The position numbers and the translations under genes are program-made. A stretch of DNA of 64,000 bases from Lachnospiraceae bacterium (lineage in GTDB: Bacteria; Bacillota; Clostridia; Lachnospirales; Lachnospiraceae): NCBI GenBank assembly GCA_022794265.1, contig JAAWEK010000023.1:1-64000 (forward strand), given 5' to 3'. Positions 43,668 to 52,053 of this stretch are shown here, piece by piece; positions within the stretch are counted from its first letter, which is position 1; every line of letters begins with the position of its first letter. The notes under the pieces are model-generated. The model made no database searches, was not told the DNA's origin, and saw only the letters and a list, made by a program, of their open reading frames with translations.

Positions 43668-45368
43668 TTAATTCAGCTCATCAACCACTTTCTGAATTGC
43701 AGCCAGAGCATCTGCCGGAAGCTGGTTAAATCCACCCTCAGCAGTTTCCAGATTCTTAACATAGTTTAATCTGTCCATCATACGTGCCTTTAAAGTCTGA
43801 ACATATTCTGCATTGTTTAAATCCGGAACAAATCCTTCCCACTCGAAGATTTCAATATCTTCAAACGGTCCCCACTGCTTAAATTCAGCCTTCTTCTCAA
43901 CTACGGCTTCAATTACACCCAGTGTATCCTTCGGCTGTACTTTCTTGCCCATGAAATCACCAGTATTAATAATGTAGCAGTCTACATTCTTCTCAGCCAC
44001 CAGTTTCTTAAACTTCTCATAATCATTTACCAGCGGATAAGTTCTGAATGGATTTGCATAAGGCTCTACAACCAATGCATTCGGGTCAACACCAGGTGCA
44101 AGTCTTTCTGCTGTCGATCTCTTTGTTGCCAGTGTAGCACCCATAACAGATGCAAGGGAAGCACCCTTTAACTTAACAATCGGAGGAATGGTCGGGTCCT
44201 TCATAATCCAGAATATAGCGTTTACAGGCGCATCTATCTTATCCACACGGTTCGGAGACCATAATTTAGACTTAATGGCACGTCCGTTACCATTTCTGAT
44301 ATCTTCTGTTACAAGAACAACTTTTCCGTCCTCATCCAGTGTAGCGGAACAGTTCTGCGCTGTTAATAAGTATTTATTATCTTCACATGCTGTAGGATAA
44401 TCTGCTGTCTTGTCAAAATAAGTCGGCTCCATGGCAATCGAAGCACAGGTATCGGAATTAATGATAAACGCATCATCATGCAGTACCTTGATAGAAGGAT
44501 ACTTTCCGTCATGTTTTGCATGTGTAATGGTAGACTTACCGGAACCGGAAAGACCAAATACAGCAGCAACGAACTTAGATCCGTCTGCCAGTGTATATTC
44601 CTTCTGTCCGCCGTGGCAGGAAGCGTACCCGTTTCTGTTTGCCAGAGCCCATCCAAGTGTAAGTGTACCCTTCTTATGCTCGCCAAAGTATCTCATACCT
44701 AAGATTGCAGCACAGTTTGTATCTGTATTAAAGTAACATAAGCACTTTCCATCGCAGACATCTGTCTGATCAGAACCAACCCACTGCGGATCAGAGAAGA
44801 TATAGATATCCGGTTCGTTTCCGTTGCCAATTGGCTGTGACTTTTTGTACATCTTAACATATTCATCTGACATATACTGGAAATTTAACATCCAGTTATA
44901 TAAAATGTTCTCTTCGCCTTCCGGAATCAGAAGATGCGCTTTTGCCATAAATTCTGTGTCCAGACCGATGAATACTTCTGCATGATACATAGTCTTCCAA
45001 CGTGTATCATAAACAGCATCCATAAGAATCTTGTCAAGTTTTGCACAGTTTGTACCTTCCTTACCAGTGATTCTTCTGGCAGCAGCATAACGGCCTGTAA
45101 TGGAACCATCGTTAAATAATAATACTTTTGCATCCGGCTCCAGACCGAACTCTTCGCCTCTATATACCGGCATATCTGTTACGACAGTTCCCGGTGAATT
45201 CTTTGCTAATTCGTAAGCTTCCTTAAGAGTGTTAATCTTAATTACATTGTTACCGTAAAAAGCTGCTTCAATGATGGCACGGGTATTGGTTACCGGTGTA
45301 CCAACTTTTGGAAAACCAACTTTGTTAGGACCAATTTCTGTTCTTGCATAATAAGCCTTTGTTGACAT
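43668..45368 (-). CDS. pckA: Phosphoenolpyruvate carboxykinase, ATP-type (PckA)
   Basis: PckA interconverts oxaloacetate and PEP; in fermentative gut anaerobes it often runs toward oxaloacetate. The 566-residue protein has the P-loop FGLSGSGKSTITH near residues 271-280, the substrate segment KGTLTLGWALANRNGYASCHG and the LHDDAFIINSD metal site typical of ATP-type enzymes. AAGGAGG lies before the ATG, and a strong promoter lies upstream. It is somewhat longer than the 520-540 residues usual for the family. Confidence 0.9.
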   Translation of the reverse strand: MSTKAYYARTEIGPNKVGFPKVGTPVTNTRAIIEAAFYGNNVIKINTLKEAYELAKNSPGTVVTDMPVYRGEEFGLEPDAKVLLFNDGSITGRYAAARRITGKEGTNCAKLDKILMDAVYDTRWKTMYHAEVFIGLDTEFMAKAHLLIPEGEENILYNWMLNFQYMSDEYVKMYKKSQPIGNGNEPDIYIFSDPQWVGSDQTDVCDGKCLCYFNTDTNCAAILGMRYFGEHKKGTLTLGWALANRNGYASCHGGQKEYTLADGSKFVAAVFGLSGSGKSTITHAKHDGKYPSIKVLHDDAFIINSDTCASIAMEPTYFDKTADYPTACEDNKYLLTAQNCSATLDEDGKVVLVTEDIRNGNGRAIKSKLWSPNRVDKIDAPVNAIFWIMKDPTIPPIVKLKGASLASVMGATLATKRSTAERLAPGVDPNALVVEPYANPFRTYPLVNDYEKFKKLVAEKNVDCYIINTGDFMGKKVQPKDTLGVIEAVVEKKAEFKQWGPFEDIEIFEWEGFVPDLNNAEYVQTLKARMMDRLNYVKNLETAEGGFNQLPADALAAIQKVVDELN

Positions 45369-45399
45369 TATGTGTATCCTCCTTAGATTGTTATATTAG

Positions 45400-45437
45400 G
45401 AACGGATTTCCGGGAATATAAAAACCGGAAATTCGTT
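45400..45437 (-). promoter_or_regulatory. Inverted repeat in the pckA leader
   Basis: GAACGGATTTCCGG and CCGGAAATTCGTTC are nearly perfect inverted repeats around a 10-base centre. They lie between the pckA promoter and its ribosome binding site, so they would form an mRNA hairpin or an operator. Confidence 0.5.
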
Positions 45438-45474
45438 CTTGAAAAACATATTTATGTGAATCGAAATCTTAAAA

Positions 45475-45503
45475 ATTATCTCATTTTTTCAAACAATTGT
45501 CAA
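45475..45503 (-). promoter_or_regulatory. pckA promoter
   Basis: On the minus strand TTGACA (45498-45503) and GATAAT (45475-45480) are 17 bases apart, about 107 bases upstream of the pckA start codon. Confidence 0.75.
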
Positions 45504-45571
45504 TGAAAATTTTTCTAAACTGGTTTAAAACGGATTACTATTGGGGTGAATTGTAATTTTGCCAAACGGAC

Positions 45572-45807
45572 GCAGTTACGCCCGGTACCCCTGGTCTGAA
45601 TGTTCCACTACAGGCAGACGGAAGTTCTAAGTGTTCTGCGGGAGATTATCTCAGGCGGACGCTACCGGCGGATATTCGGCATCCTGCCTCAAATCCGCCT
45701 TTTTCTGACCTCGTGTCAGAAAATAGCTGAAATCAAAGCAGAACACTAAGAACTTACAATCTGCCCTTCGTAATCACATTCGGACCAGGGGTACCGGGCA
45801 TAACTGC
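45572..45807. repeat. 236-bp palindromic element, copy 1
   Basis: The ends GCAGTTA and TAACTGC begin a near-perfect palindrome: GCCCGGTACCCCTGGTC pairs with GACCAGGGGTACCGGGC, then GAATGT/ACATTC, GCAGA/TCTGC and AAGTTCT/AGAACTT with AGTGTTCTGC/GCAGAACACT. The centre holds AGGCGGA/TCCGCCT and TTCTGAC/GTCAGAA hairpins. No open frame fits it. It lies in the 970-base gap between pckA and the HD-GYP gene; the 238 bases between the two copies show no gene. Confidence 0.85.
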
Positions 45808-46045
45808 TGTGTGTTGGATGAAGTAACAATGACAAACCGAATCAATCCGTCTGCTGAACAAAGGTTAAAAAAGATTTAAAAAAAAGCAGTTTTTCAGGCT
45901 TTTAAAATAATTAACCTGTGTCTGAAGGCTTTCACCTTTGCTCTTCTCTGTCAGATTTACAGAATCAGTCATATTCTTACCAGATGAGTACTTGTCAAAA
46001 TATAAGATTGATATAATTTTCCATTGTAAATTCATCCAAAACACA

Positions 46046-46281
46046 GCATCTATGCCCGGTGAAATCGCTTCGAATGTGACTACGAAAGGCAGATGAAAGT
46101 TCTTAGTGTTCTGCTTTAAATTGTAGCTATCAACTGACACGGACGTCAGTTGAAGGCGGATTTGAGGCAGGATGCCGAATATCCGCCGGTAGCGTCCGCC
46201 TTAGAACATCTGGAGCAGAACACTTAGAACTTCATCTGCCTGTAGTGGAACATTCGAAGCGATTTCACCGGGCATAGATGC
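46046..46281. repeat. 236-bp palindromic element, copy 2 (inverted)
   Basis: This copy has exactly the same length and the same core (GGCGGATTTGAGGCAGGATG) in the opposite orientation to copy 1. Its outer arms are GCATCTATGCCCGGTGAAAT and ATTTCACCGGGCATAGATGC, followed by GAATGT/ACATTC and AGTGTTCTGCT/AGCAGAACACT. The outer 17 bases differ from those of copy 1 but remain complementary to each other; the central hairpin also changes from TTCTGAC/GTCAGAA to AACTGAC/GTCAGTT. Confidence 0.85.
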
Positions 46282-46338
46282 GTCCGTCAGACCAATTTAC
46301 AAACCGCTTGCAGCAATCCTGCCTGAATATCACTCCAT

Positions 46339-47379
46339 TTAATCCTTATAAACCGCCAGTATTTCCACTATATCATTATAACTCTGTTTAAATGCCTGTA
46401 TCGCCTTAGGTGAAAACTGTTTCCCATCCTGGGACACAATTTCTTTATACGCATCTTCTATGGTCCAGCTTTCCTTATAGCTGCGTTTTGACACCAATAC
46501 ATCAAATACATCTGCAATGGCTGTTATGGCTGCCAGTTCATTGATTTCATCTTCTTTCAGTCCCAGATATCCGGATCCGTCCCATCGTTCATGATGTTCT
46601 CTGGCAATTTGTCTTGCATTTTCCATAATTGCAGAATTGGAATCCACAATATATTCCTCCGCTGCCAGAACATGGGATTTCATCATATTAAATTCTTCAT
46701 CCGTCAATTTATCCGGTTTATCAATAATTGCTTCAGGTATTGACATTTTTCCTATATCATGCATCATAGCAGATAATGCAAAGTCATCAGCTTCCTCCCG
46801 GCTGTACCCAAGGGTTCTTGCCATGGTTCTGACATACTCCGATACCCGTTTGATATGGTTTCTGGCATTTCCGGACCGTCCCTCACAAACGGTTGCAAAG
46901 GAAAGAATCGTATCTTCCTGCCCTTTAATCAGGTCATTGTTCAGCTTTGTATTGATAAAGGCTATACGAAGAGTTTCATATAGCAGTTCCAATGCCTCAT
47001 CAGCCGGACAGTCCTCATAACGTTCTCCCTTGTTTTCCCGCATATCCTCCGGCCGGTCAAAATTTACAAAACCCGCAAAATCTTTGTCCTCTCCAATCCA
47101 CATATTCACATATTCCTGACGAATATCCAGCAGCTTCCCCCGATATATCAGGGGATTTCCCGGTTCTGCCAGCAGCTGCCCGGTTTCATCCGTGGCAGTC
47201 ATAGAGAATCTGCCGTTAAAATCAAAGGTATAGTATACACCGTCTTCTGCCTTGATGCCTACTATACCTTTGTTAACTCCAAAAAGTTCGTGAATGGACC
47301 AGACCGTCTGTTTTGCCAGATGAATCAAATCCCTCTGATTAAATATTTTCTGTGTTTCAGTCAATATACTCTTTAACAT
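46339..47379 (-). CDS. HD-GYP domain protein, probable c-di-GMP phosphodiesterase
   Basis: The 346-residue protein has an N-terminal sensory domain without membrane helices (about residues 1-150, GAF-like by pattern) and an HD-GYP domain (about residues 160-340): SAMMHDIGKMSIPEAI with the HD pair, HVLAAEEY, and HHERWDGSGYLG where GSGYL stands in the place of the GYP loop. Family members break c-di-GMP to GMP. It may act with the EAL protein at 52046-53779. GAGGTAAGAG precedes the ATG. Confidence 0.88.
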   Translation of the reverse strand: MLKSILTETQKIFNQRDLIHLAKQTVWSIHELFGVNKGIVGIKAEDGVYYTFDFNGRFSMTATDETGQLLAEPGNPLIYRGKLLDIRQEYVNMWIGEDKDFAGFVNFDRPEDMRENKGERYEDCPADEALELLYETLRIAFINTKLNNDLIKGQEDTILSFATVCEGRSGNARNHIKRVSEYVRTMARTLGYSREEADDFALSAMMHDIGKMSIPEAIIDKPDKLTDEEFNMMKSHVLAAEEYIVDSNSAIMENARQIAREHHERWDGSGYLGLKEDEINELAAITAIADVFDVLVSKRSYKESWTIEDAYKEIVSQDGKQFSPKAIQAFKQSYNDIVEILAVYKD

Positions 47380-47477
47380 CTCTTACCTCATTTCATCCTG
47401 AACAGTGATATATCTCTGAAAGACCGGGGCAGTCACATCTTCCATTGTACCAATAAAATCTGTAACCGCCCGGTATA

Positions 47478-48140
47478 TTATGCCTGCTTTTCTATAATTT
47501 CATTTTTATTCTTGTAAATAGAGCCGGAAGGAATATATCCTCTCACCATGGACAGCGGATACACATTGGTATCAGAACCAATCACCGTTCCCGGATTCAA
47601 TACGCTGTTACATCCCACTTCCACACGGCTGCCGAGAATTGCTCCCAGTTTTTTTAAACCGGTTTCCACCAACCCCTGCTCCGTCCGAATGGATACCATG
47701 GATTTGTCGGATTTCAGATTAGAAGTAATGGAGCCAGCCCCCATATGTGACTTATAGGACAAAACAGAGTTACCCACATAATTATAATGGGGTACCTGAA
47801 CAGAATTAAACAATATACTGCTTTTTAACTCAGTAGAATTTCCCACAACAGTACCTTTTCCCACCACTGCAGAGCCTCTGATAAAGGCACAATGCCTGAT
47901 TTCAGCCTCTTCATCTATTATTAAAGGCGCACCAAGATATGCCGTTGGTGCAACTTTCGCAGATTTTGCAACCCATACATGTTCGGAACGTTCCTCATAT
48001 CTGTCTTTGGGCAATGATTTTCCAAGGGCAATAATTTTTTCCTCCAGTCCCTCAAAAACCTCCCACGGATATGTCAGTCCCTGAAAAAAACTTTTTGCTA
48101 TTGTCTGATCTAAATCCAATAAATTTTCAATTCTCAGCAT
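47478..48140 (-). CDS. Left-handed beta-helix transferase-like protein (GlmU C-terminus-like)
   Basis: The 220-residue protein lacks a pyrophosphorylase domain. After a helical start it has hexapeptide turns: VAKSAKVAPTAYLGAPLIID, GSAVVGKGTVVGNSTEL, KSHMGAGSITSNLKSD and NSVLNPGTVIGSDTNVYP. This resembles the acyltransferase half of GlmU and UDP-sugar transferase-like proteins. It lies 22 bases after glmS, which makes the amino-sugar substrate, so a role in UDP-GlcNAc supply is plausible but unproven. Confidence 0.75.
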   Translation of the reverse strand: MLRIENLLDLDQTIAKSFFQGLTYPWEVFEGLEEKIIALGKSLPKDRYEERSEHVWVAKSAKVAPTAYLGAPLIIDEEAEIRHCAFIRGSAVVGKGTVVGNSTELKSSILFNSVQVPHYNYVGNSVLSYKSHMGAGSITSNLKSDKSMVSIRTEQGLVETGLKKLGAILGSRVEVGCNSVLNPGTVIGSDTNVYPLSMVRGYIPSGSIYKNKNEIIEKQA

Positions 48141-48162
48141 CTCTCTACCTCAATTTAATCTT

Positions 48163-49983
48163 TTATTCAACCGTTACCGATTTTGCAAGGTTCCGGGGCT
48201 GGTCAACATTACAGCCTTTCAACACAGCAGTATAATATGCAATATACTGCATTGGAACTGCTGCCAGCAAAGGCATCAGTAAATCATCTATTTTCGGCAG
48301 TTTCACCAGATGATTTGCCACATTCTTATCCACATCCAAATCCTCGCTGCAAATCATTGTAACCTTTGCCCCCCGGGATTTTACCTCTACCACATTGCTG
48401 ATTGTCTTATCCATCAGGTCGCTCTGGGTGGCAACGGCTATCACAGGCATATCCTGGGTTACCAATGATATAGTTCCGTGCTTTAATTCTCCTGCCGCAT
48501 AGGATTCTGAATGAATATAAGAAATTTCCTTTAATTTCAGAGAACCTTCCATGCTCAGGGCATAATCCAGTCCCCGTCCGATATACAAAAGACTGTCAGA
48601 ATTTACCAGTCTGGAAGCGATAAACTGGCAGCGCTCTTTCATCTCCAAAACCTCTTTTAAATTATCCGGTATGGATACCAGAGCTTCCGTCAGTTCCCTG
48701 CACCGCTGCTCCGTGATGGCTTCTTTGACATATGCCAGTTCAAACGCTAAAAGATACATAATACTCAGCTGAACACTGTATGCCTTGGTAGACGCAACCG
48801 AAATTTCAGGACCCGCATGGGTATAAATCACATAATCGGATTCTCTGGCTATCGTAGATCCCTTTACGTTCACAATCGATAATGTAGCTGCTCCTCTTTC
48901 CTTTGCCAGCTTCAGTGCTGCATGGGTATCTGCAGTTTCTCCGGACTGTGAAATCAGGATTACCAGGTCTTCTTTCGTTATCAGCGGATTCCGGTAACGA
49001 AATTCAGAAGCAATATCAACCGTAACCTCTACTCTTGCCAGTTTTTCTATTACATACTTTCCAACAAGACCGGCATGCATGGCCGTACCACAGGCGACAA
49101 TGTAAATCCTGCGGAAAGCCTTCAGCATCTCCCCGGTGATTCCGCTTTCTTCCAGATACGGCATGCCATTCTGGATTCTCGGAGCAATCGTTGTACGAAT
49201 CGCTGTAGGCTGTTCATTAATCTCCTTCAACATAAAATGCTCATAACCGCCTTTTTCAGCCGCATCGATATCCCAGTCAGCGGTTAATACTTCCTTTTCT
49301 ACCAACCGGTTATGATTATCGCAGATGACCACTGCATCCGCAGTAATCGCCGCTATTTCATTCTGCTCCAGCAGATAATAATCTCTGGTATATTTTAAAA
49401 TTGCCGGTACATCGCTGGCAATAAAGTTTTCATTCTCACCAACACCGATAATCAGGGGACTGTCCTTTCTTACTGCATAAATCCGGTCCGGGAAATCCCG
49501 AAACATTATTCCTAATGCATAAGAACCCTGAACCTCATCTATCATATGGGCAATCGTCTGAACCGGGTCTCCGTCATAATAATAATCCAGCAGCTTTGCC
49601 ACGGTTTCCGTATCCGTCTCGCTCTCAAAACCATATCCCTGGGAAATCAGAAATTCTTTTATCGGCTTATAGTTCTCAATAATGCCGTTGTGAACAATAG
49701 TCACTCTTTTGTTTCCGTGAGGATGGGAATTGATATCGGAAGGCTCCCCATGGGTTGCCCATCTGGTATGTCCGATTCCACAATGTCCATGGGGCTTTTT
49801 CCCCTGCAACATCTTCTCCACCAGGTCATTTAATTTCCCTTTGGATTTTTCAACCACAATTTTTTCTTTTTCGAACACAGCAATTCCAGCAGAATCATAG
49901 CCCCTGTACTCCAATTTACTGAGTCCGTCTACCAAAACATCCGCACAATCCCTGTTTCCTACATATCCAACGATTCCACACAT
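48163..49983 (-). CDS. glmS: Glutamine-fructose-6-phosphate aminotransferase (GlmS)
   Basis: GlmS makes glucosamine 6-phosphate from fructose 6-phosphate and glutamine, the first step of amino-sugar synthesis. The 606-residue protein starts MCGIVGYVGNRD, with Cys2 as the glutaminase nucleophile after Met removal. It continues with GHTRWATHGEPSD, SIS domains (LISQSGETADTHAAL and STKAYSVQL) and the C-terminal LAKSVTVE. AGGAGG precedes the ATG. The gap to topB is 33 bases, so there is no room for a glmS ribozyme in front of this copy. Confidence 0.97.
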   Translation of the reverse strand: MCGIVGYVGNRDCADVLVDGLSKLEYRGYDSAGIAVFEKEKIVVEKSKGKLNDLVEKMLQGKKPHGHCGIGHTRWATHGEPSDINSHPHGNKRVTIVHNGIIENYKPIKEFLISQGYGFESETDTETVAKLLDYYYDGDPVQTIAHMIDEVQGSYALGIMFRDFPDRIYAVRKDSPLIIGVGENENFIASDVPAILKYTRDYYLLEQNEIAAITADAVVICDNHNRLVEKEVLTADWDIDAAEKGGYEHFMLKEINEQPTAIRTTIAPRIQNGMPYLEESGITGEMLKAFRRIYIVACGTAMHAGLVGKYVIEKLARVEVTVDIASEFRYRNPLITKEDLVILISQSGETADTHAALKLAKERGAATLSIVNVKGSTIARESDYVIYTHAGPEISVASTKAYSVQLSIMYLLAFELAYVKEAITEQRCRELTEALVSIPDNLKEVLEMKERCQFIASRLVNSDSLLYIGRGLDYALSMEGSLKLKEISYIHSESYAAGELKHGTISLVTQDMPVIAVATQSDLMDKTISNVVEVKSRGAKVTMICSEDLDVDKNVANHLVKLPKIDDLLMPLLAAVPMQYIAYYTAVLKGCNVDQPRNLAKSVTVE

Positions 49984-50016
49984 TTAAAACTTTCCTCCTG
50001 ATTCCTGCCATAACAT

Positions 50017-52053
50017 CTATTTATAAAATTTTGCTATAACATCATAATTTTTTCTGAGTTCATACTGTCTGTCGGAATTCATTACCCCTAACGTTCTTCT
50101 GGTAACAAATCCGTCCAGTTTCGTCATATATTCTTCTTCCGTTATCTTTCCTTCGGCTACATAAGTCAGTCCTTTTTCCCAGCTTGCCGTCAGTTCCGGA
50201 TTCAGCAGATGGCTGATGGAGGAATTCACCACTTCATATACCATCTCTCCCATCTGGGTAGGTGTTATTATCTGTGTCTTTTTATTCAGCGCAATATACT
50301 TAATATTAATCAATTTTTTCAGAATCTCTGCCCTTGTGGCACTGGTTCCGATACCGCTGCCCTTAATCTGCGCCCGCAGTTCCTCATCTTCAATTAATTG
50401 TCCCGCGCTTTCCATGGCCAGTACCATGGATCCGGAATTATACCTCTTGGGAGGTGATGTTTTTCCTTCTTTTACGGACAATTCCCTGCAGGTTAGTTTA
50501 TCACCTTTTTTTAATTTTTTCAACAATTCTATAGAAGCGGCATCCAATGCCGGTTCCTCTTCCTCTTTTTCGGATTTCTTTTTTGCATAGGGATGTTTCG
50601 CAGCTTTTAAATATCCTTCCTCCGTCATCACCTTAAAGTTTGCAGTAAACAGCTCCTCCCACTCCGCCTGTTCACTTCCGTCCGGCCGGATTTCTTTCTT
50701 ACCGTTTTTCATCATAAACTGCAGGGACAATTTCTGGTAAACTGCCGGCGGATAAAAAATACTGATAAACCGCCGGGCAATGATTTCAAAAACCTTTACC
50801 GACACCGCCGGAAGATTTCCCAGTGCAGACAGTCCCTGCCCGGTGGGTATGATTGCATAATGATCGGTAATCTGTTTATCATCTACATATCTGGTTTCCG
50901 CAATCGTTTTATAGCTTTCACCGCTTAAAACTTCCGTGGCAAAAGCAGCTACCGGAGTCCCTGCCGTCAGACCTTTAATATTTTTATAAATTTCTTTGGC
51001 TACCGCCGTTGAAAGAACTCTTGCATCCGTCCGGGGATAAGTTACACATTTTTTCTCATACAACTCCTGTACGATACGCAGAGTTTCATCAGGACTAATC
51101 TTAAATAATCTGGAACATTCATTCTGCAGTTCCGCCAGATTAAATAACAATGGCGGATTCTTTTTCTCGGTTTTCCTTTCCACACTGCACACCACAGCTT
51201 CCATTCCGTCGGCTTTGATTCCAGCTGTCAATTCCTCCGCATATTTTTTTTCCTTCAATCCGTTTTCTTTATAAAGATATGGAGATTCAAAATATTTAGA
51301 CCTGGGATTTACTTTCCATTCCCCATCAAACGTAATATTTTCCATATACTCTATGTTTCCGATTACCCGGTAAAAGGGGGTTTCCACAAAAGAGCGGATT
51401 TCCCGTTCCCGTCGGACCACCATTCCAAGCACGCAGGTCATCACCCGGCCCACAGATAAAACAAACCGGTCCAGTTTTAAATAATTGGATATACTTCTTC
51501 CATATTTTAACGTCAGAATCCTGGAAAAGTTAATTCCCATGAGATAATCTTCTTTTGCACGCAAATAAGCAGCAGAGGATAAGTTATCATATTCCGACAA
51601 ATCCTTTGCTGTCTTTATACCCTTTAATATTTCTTCTTCTGTCTGGGAATCAATCCAGACTCTCTTCCGCTGTTTTCCTTTTACTCCTGCCATCTGCTCT
51701 ACGAGACGGTATATATATTCTCCTTCCCGTCCGGAGTCCGTACACACATAGATGGTATCAATGTCTTCCCGGTTCAAAAGTTTTTTTACGATATTGAATT
51801 GTTTCCGTACCCCGTCAATCACTTCATATTTGAATACTTTCGGAATAAAAGGAAGAGTGCTCATACTCCATTTCTTTAACTCCGGGTCGTAGCTTTCGGG
51901 ATAACTCATGGTAACAAGATGCCCCACGCACCATGTTACCACTGCGTTATCACTTTCAATATACCCATCCTGATTTCTCCCGTTTATCTTCAGTGCTTTG
52001 GCAAATTCTCTTGCTACGCTGGGCTTTTCTGTTATAAATAATGATTTAGACAT
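50017..52053 (-). CDS. topB: DNA topoisomerase III (TopB-type)
   Basis: The 678-residue type IA topoisomerase starts with a TOPRIM domain (KSLFITEKPSVAREFAKAL, later VCTDSGREGEYIYRLV) and has the active-site tyrosine in CVTYPRTDARVLS, plus GIGTSATRAEILKKLI. It relaxes or decatenates DNA through single-strand passage. No zinc fingers follow, as is usual for TopB. Its start overlaps the stop of the EAL gene by 8 bases. Confidence 0.93.
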   Translation of the reverse strand: MSKSLFITEKPSVAREFAKALKINGRNQDGYIESDNAVVTWCVGHLVTMSYPESYDPELKKWSMSTLPFIPKVFKYEVIDGVRKQFNIVKKLLNREDIDTIYVCTDSGREGEYIYRLVEQMAGVKGKQRKRVWIDSQTEEEILKGIKTAKDLSEYDNLSSAAYLRAKEDYLMGINFSRILTLKYGRSISNYLKLDRFVLSVGRVMTCVLGMVVRREREIRSFVETPFYRVIGNIEYMENITFDGEWKVNPRSKYFESPYLYKENGLKEKKYAEELTAGIKADGMEAVVCSVERKTEKKNPPLLFNLAELQNECSRLFKISPDETLRIVQELYEKKCVTYPRTDARVLSTAVAKEIYKNIKGLTAGTPVAAFATEVLSGESYKTIAETRYVDDKQITDHYAIIPTGQGLSALGNLPAVSVKVFEIIARRFISIFYPPAVYQKLSLQFMMKNGKKEIRPDGSEQAEWEELFTANFKVMTEEGYLKAAKHPYAKKKSEKEEEEPALDAASIELLKKLKKGDKLTCRELSVKEGKTSPPKRYNSGSMVLAMESAGQLIEDEELRAQIKGSGIGTSATRAEILKKLINIKYIALNKKTQIITPTQMGEMVYEVVNSSISHLLNPELTASWEKGLTYVAEGKITEEEYMTKLDGFVTRRTLGVMNSDRQYELRKNYDVIAKFYK

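Noticed and set aside
45865..46140. Minus-strand frame of 91 codons between and into the palindromes
   Set aside because: It runs into the left arm of palindrome copy 2, has no ribosome binding site and no protein-like composition; the repeat explains the sequence.
49984..50016. Possible glmS ribozyme before glmS
   Set aside because: Only 33 bases separate the topB stop from glmS, too few for the ribozyme.
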